Positions 60,047 to 64,000 of a stretch of DNA of 64,000 nt are shown here, in pieces (positions within the stretch are counted from its first letter, which is position 1; every line of letters begins with the position of its first letter). Position numbers and translations under genes: made by a program. Under the pieces are notes generated by a model. The model had not been told where the DNA came from. It saw only the letters and a list, made by a program, of their open reading frames with translations, and ran no database searches. Location of the stretch: contig OY741271.1 of assembly GCA_963514095.1 (NCBI GenBank), forward strand, positions 7,905,976-7,969,975, in the 5' to 3' direction. Source of the stretch: Eutrigla gurnardus. Lineage: Eukaryota > Chordata > Actinopteri > Perciformes > Triglidae.

Positions 60047-60648
60047 GGGCCCTAGTTTCGTAGACCAGTCAGCATTCACACGCACCTGCGCCATGCCGAC
60101 GGGGTGTGTCCGCCTGGACTTTGCAAGTTTCGTGCACCGCGCAGGCTCGCGCAGGCACACCTCCCGTCTCGCCCACCGGCGCAAGTGGGAAAGAGGGAGG
60201 AGAAGAAGGCGTGAGTGGGAGACGAGGAGGAGACGAGGCGTGGACTGGGATTAATACAGCCGATTCAGATCTTCACCAATCAAATGAGCTCCTCTCCTCA
60301 CCTTTAATGCGTTAGGGGAGGTTCAGTGCAAGTTCCGTCACTTGACAACCCGATGACAGAAGCAGCGCCGCCGCTCCAACCACGCGCATCACGCGCTGTG
60401 CGTGCGTGCGTGCGTATCATAATAATAACAATGCCGATATTATAAAAAACAGAGGGGTATTCCACCAAACTCGCTAATTAAAGCGGCGCTTACTTGGTTA
60501 AGCCTGGTTAGAACTAACGCCAACTTCCACTTGCGGCTAAACCCGTTCCATTAACGCATTTCAGCCGCGCCTTGTTGAGGCTAATTCAAGCCAGGTTAAA
60601 GTTGTCTTGTGTTACACCGTTCACGGGATATGAAGCCAGACCAGAACC

Positions 60649-60873
60649 GTGAATGTCGAATCATCGAGAAAATGGCAGAAAAGACCAACGCAAAAAATAT
60701 TGATGGAACTGTATGAGGAGTACAAACCCATCATAACCAATAAAGGGAATACTGTAGTGATAAATAAAAATCGCGAGGCTGCTTGTGCAAGAATTGCCGA
60801 ACGATTAAATACGGAAGTACCGTTAAGAGTAACATGTTCTAATATAACTCTGACTACAATTTCTCAAACGTGA
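60649..60873 (+). pseudogene. MYB/SANT-like DNA-binding protein fragment of a Harbinger-type element
   Basis: The 74-residue frame contains TQKILMELYEEYKPIITNKG and REAACARIAERLN, the helical pattern of the MYB/SANT-like domain at the N-terminus of Harbinger ORF1 proteins and their domesticated relatives. The first 15 residues look shifted, since a more family-like start is readable in another frame just upstream. The frame ends after the domain, so the protein is truncated. Confidence 0.55.
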
Positions 60874-60946
60874 CAATAGTGTAGAGGTAACGTACCGGCT
60901 TTGCATGCGGCCAGCCACGGTTCAATTCCCGACTATGGAAGTTTGA
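60868..60946 (+). other. tRNA-like module within the Harbinger-like element
   Basis: GTGTAGAGGTAACG resembles an A box, CTTTGCATG an Ala (UGC) anticodon loop, and GGTTCAATTCC a B box. The stems pair poorly, so it is probably not a functional tRNA. It sits inside a 10-bp inverted repeat (TTTCTCAAAC / GTTTGAGAAA). Confidence 0.45.
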
Positions 60947-61321
60947 GAAACTTCTTTCTTTGTCCGGAACTCTCTCTCTCTCTCTTTTTTTTTTAGATAG
61001 GCCTAGTAAATGCATCTACATTGACCAACTCATTTATCTCAACAATTCAATGAACACATTCAATGAACCTATTAATGAACTCACCTGAAAGGAATTTATG
61101 TGGCTGAAAATTGCATGCAGCAATGCCTTTGTCATTGGGATCTATAACATGCTATTAATAATAACATCTTTATGCCTATCATGTTTTTGCAAGTTATATT
61201 TGGGTTCTGGGGAAATTGTATGACATATTTATCATAGTTAAGGTAAAATGTTGGTCTAATTCTCTGATCTAAAGACAATTATACAGGCAAAAAAACAAAA
61301 AAAGACACACATGAGATGTCT

Positions 61322-61392
61322 TCGCCGGGATGTGAACCTGGGATGCCCACATCCGGGGGCAGGAGCATCACCACTCACCCAACTGGGGGCTT
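61322..61392 (-). other. Second tRNA-like module, opposite orientation
   Basis: The minus strand reads TTGGGTGAGTGGTGATGCTC (A-box region) and CCAGGTTCACATCCCGG (B box/T arm). The intermediate stems are imperfect. It points toward the module at 60.9 kb. Confidence 0.4.
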
Positions 61393-62350
61393 TAGATAAA
61401 GATATGGCCAGTCGGTGTTAAACAAAATAAACTATTTATTCATATTTTTTTAATTGCAAGCGTGTATTCTTAGACGCTTGATGAAAATATAGTCTGTTTG
61501 TACTTGATATATGTAATTTTAGTCATTTTTGGTCTTTCACATGACGAAATCACGAGGACTAGGCTTGGCGGAACCTTCTGCTGGTACAGTTGTTTCCGAC
61601 AGACGGACTTCTCTGAAACCCCCGCTAAAGTAAGCCTGATGGTTAGCCTGCCCCGGAGCAGGCTAGTTTGGTCGGATAAATTCCCATGGTTACTTAGCGG
61701 AGAGTGCCTCAAGTCACGTTGATGGAACGCAACTCTCGCTAAAGGTAGCGAGGCTTATCGAAATTAGCCCGGCTTTGCACTTAGCGAGTTTGATGGAATA
61801 CCCCTCAGGAGAGAGAGAGGGAGATGTTTTGGTCCGAGAGGCTGAGTTTCCGTTAAGCGCCTTTGATCTGACGTCAGATGTGACGCGACAATCTATATAG
61901 ATATAAATTCACGTGTTGATTCAATTAGTTGCATTAAATAGTGTTTGTTGTGATTATTTATTGCATTTAAATGTGCCTGGAACTGTGGAAACCTGCCTGT
62001 GAGGTCTCGGTGACGTGTGCGCACTGCGCGCCGTCAGCCAAACTTCCACCCCTCCAGCTGTAATTCGCCTTGAATGAATGGACTTTATTTGCGCCTTGCG
62101 CCGAGAGTAGACTAGGTTGGAGCTGGCGGGCTTTCAGCGCAGTCTCGGCGAGGCTTTTTGCCACGGAACTTCCGCTACGCTAAGCTGAATCTGTGATGCC
62201 TCCCCCTGCTGCGCCGCCACACCCATCTTGGCGCAGGCGATCCACCAAACTGCCAAACTGACCGTGCGCAAGGCTGCGCGGGTCGAAACTTGCATTACGC
62301 CGGCTCCGCCACCCTGCGCAGCCCTGCGCTGCGCCACAAAACTAGGGCCC

Positions 62351-63178
62351 ATTGTCCTGAGGCCTGATGGTACACAGATCTGCAGCTCAGCAGGGAACCA
62401 CTCCACTGCACTCACTTATTTCTGCTGTGTTATATCACAGCGACGACTAGAAGACCTGAAGGGAAAACTAAGTGTATGAAGCAAAGCTCACTGATGTAAC
62501 TTGTGGATTATGAGCTGTGTGTTGCTCCACATTGGCACAATGTTTCTTATCCTAATGCAAAGTATGTGGCAATGCAGCAGACTGACATCTCTACAGGATG
62601 CAGGAGAGATTTCACTGGATTGTGGATTTACCCGTCGGCAGACAGACCATCATTGCCGTTCCTGGAGCCTAAGACCGAAAGACAATTAAAACCGTATTGT
62701 GTATCCAGGCTGGTCTGAAAAAAGTAACTTTTGTAATAAAAGTTGATCCATGGCCATGGCCACGGAAACTAGCATGATGTGCCGAATCGTGATTTGCAGG
62801 GTTGTTATGGTGTTTTGCCAACAGAACTTGTATGATGCAAGTTGCACGCTGTTGCCCTAGCAACCACAGTCCAAGTTCTGCTAAGGTTTGTCTTGACACT
62901 AGAAGGATTTTAATGCAGTCAACACAGGACATGAAGGCAATTACCGTACACAAACAAAGACTGGAGTTTTTGCTCTGTCTGAAAGTATAATGAGACTGGT
63001 CTTGGACTTCAACATGTTTGTGCTGGCAACAGAGGACGGGTCCTTAGTGGGCTCATCAGTTTGCATCAAAGCTGTTGTCTTTTGAAAATAACTTGGAATT
63101 TTAAAATAATACGGAACAAACACACTGGAGGACTGTGTGTTTGTGCTGAAATGTTTTATTGAAGTAAAAACCTATGTG
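62351..63178. other. Intergenic / upstream region of the FAM187A-like gene
   Basis: No repeat ends or other gene were recognised. The promoter of the downstream gene would lie here, but no clear TATA box was identified. Confidence 0.5.
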
Positions 63179-63385
63179 ATGTCTATGATGCCTTGTCCAT
63201 CCCCCTCGCCCACTCTCCTCCTCCTCTTCCTCCTCCTCTGCCCTGAGGTGTGGAGCTACGAGGCTCCTGAGGACAAGCAAGATATCTTTGCTAGAAGAGC
63301 CTGTCCTGCCTTCCTGAGCTTCACCAACGCTGCCTTCCTGGCTGGAGCCACCGTGGAGCTGCCCTGCCACTGCAAACCACAGCAG
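63179..63385 (+). CDS. fam187a: FAM187A-like Ig-domain membrane protein, first coding exon
   Basis: The exon encodes about 69 residues. A signal peptide comes first (TLLLLFLLLCPEVWS, cleavage expected after WS), followed by DIFARRACPAFLSFTNAAFL and VELPCHCKPQQ. The CPAFL.F.NAA and ELPCHCKP motifs match the start of the first immunoglobulin-like domain of FAM187A, a single-pass membrane protein of unknown function. The ATG at 63179 is chosen because it puts the hydrophobic core close to the N-terminus; the frame stays open upstream to 63137, and another ATG is at 63185. The exon ends at CAG|GTACCT, and the frame after it diverges from the family, so an intron follows. Later exons are beyond the window. 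Confidence 0.75.
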
Positions 63386-64000
63386 GTACCTAGACTGGTC
63401 ATAAAGTCAACATTGTGATGTTTTTAATTTATTCAATTATTTTGTTTTAATGTGAATTATGATGTCTTCAGGACAAAAATGTCTGTGTCAAAAGACAAAC
63501 TGCCATTGAATAGTTTTTCATTTTCAAAATGCAACCATTTTAAAGGAGACATAATCTGCTCATTTACAGATTGATATTCATACTATTTATACTTCACCAA
63601 AGTTACACAGTCAGCATTGGGAAAGTTTAACGGTCAAAGAGAAAGCTAGGACTAGCTACCATATGTTGAATCGACTCGTCACATGATCAGACGGACAGAA
63701 ATGTGGTTTGGACACCATCAACATACATATTCATATTTCCCAACAATCATCATTGCAAATCTGTATATGAAAAAAATACCAAAGAAAATAGGAAATTGCT
63801 CATTTCTTTGATGAAAAGTTTGAATACTTTTTAATATAGATTGCTGCTGACTTTGGAAAGAAGAAAAACATGGAGATTAATTTGCATTTATTGATTCAGT
63901 GAATTGACTGAGTTCTTTGAACACAGGCGTCAAACCAGACCAATTGATTTCAAAGGCCTGATCTCTACTATAGACCTTGTTGGAGGGCCGGCTCTCTCTA
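63386..64000. other. Probable first intron of the FAM187A-like gene
   Basis: AT-rich sequence after the donor site, with no further exon recognised before the window ends. Confidence 0.5.

Larger units (their letters stand above)
60453..61805 (+). mobile_element. Harbinger-like element inserted in B5
   Basis: The 1353-bp unit has inverted ends (AGGGGTATTCCACCAAACTC and its near-exact partner ending GGAATACCCCT) and the 3-bp target duplication CAG (60450-60452 and 61806-61808). It holds a short MYB/SANT-like frame and two tRNA-like segments in opposite orientations, but no DDE transposase. A 3-bp duplication and a MYB/SANT protein point to PIF/Harbinger. It would need a transposase in trans. 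Confidence 0.82.
60047..62350 (+). mobile_element. Family B MITE, copy B5, split by a Harbinger-like element
   Basis: The ends GGGCCCTAGTTTCGTAGACC and the complement of GGGCCCTAGTTTTGTGGCGC are flanked by ATT on both sides (60044-60046 and 62351-62353). The insert at 60453-61805 lies between AAAACAG and CAGGAGAG, which are adjacent in B1 and B2. Confidence 0.9.

Overview
The window is teleost fish nuclear DNA. The reasons are a ray-finned-type opioid-family receptor exon, several fish-type transposon superfamilies (KDZ/Zisupton, piggyBac, Tc1, Harbinger-like, L2- and I-like LINEs, Ty3/Gypsy), a tRNA-headed SINE with a GGAT tail, abundant AC, TATC and GA microsatellites, and intron-split genes with GT-AG junctions. 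No prokaryotic features are present. Only two host protein-coding segments can be supported: the last coding exon of a nociceptin-type opioid receptor (oprl1, + strand, 11880-12424) and the signal-peptide exon of an Ig-domain protein matching FAM187A (+ strand, 63179-63385). The 50 kb between them is almost entirely transposon-derived or unrecognised intergenic DNA.

Layout. 0-10 kb: a full-length tRNA-SINE with a 9-bp target-site duplication (TSD), a 780-bp MITE (family A), microsatellites, and at 9.1-10.05 kb an inverted-repeat element that carries a piece of ribosomal DNA (ITS2 plus the 5' end of 28S). 10-19.5 kb: the oprl1 exon and quiet intergenic DNA. 19.5-23 kb: an L2-like LINE fragment and a decayed piggyBac element with intact TTAA ends. 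25-34 kb: family B MITEs, a collapsed Ty3/Gypsy element, a family A copy and a truncated I-like LINE inserted in an LTR-like sequence. 35.5-37.7 kb: a B element with an A element inserted near its end. 40-47.5 kb: LINE tails, a Tc1 end and simple repeats. 47.5-58.8 kb: a nest in which a common dispersed fish repeat is split by a family B MITE, which is itself split by a 9.55-kb KDZ/Zisupton transposon, whose intron in turn holds a SINE fragment. 60-62.35 kb: another B element split by a Harbinger-like element with a MYB/SANT-like reading frame and two tRNA-like modules.

The most notable unit is the KDZ element. It has about 98-bp inverted repeats, an 8-9 bp TSD and a roughly 23-exon gene for a protein with zinc fingers, a SWIM finger, a SAP domain, a KDZ transposase core and a Ulp1-type cysteine protease domain. 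Nearly all exon junctions keep frame, so it is a recent insertion, although two junctions do not join in frame. The repeat families insert into one another, which gives a relative age order that can be read from the TSDs.
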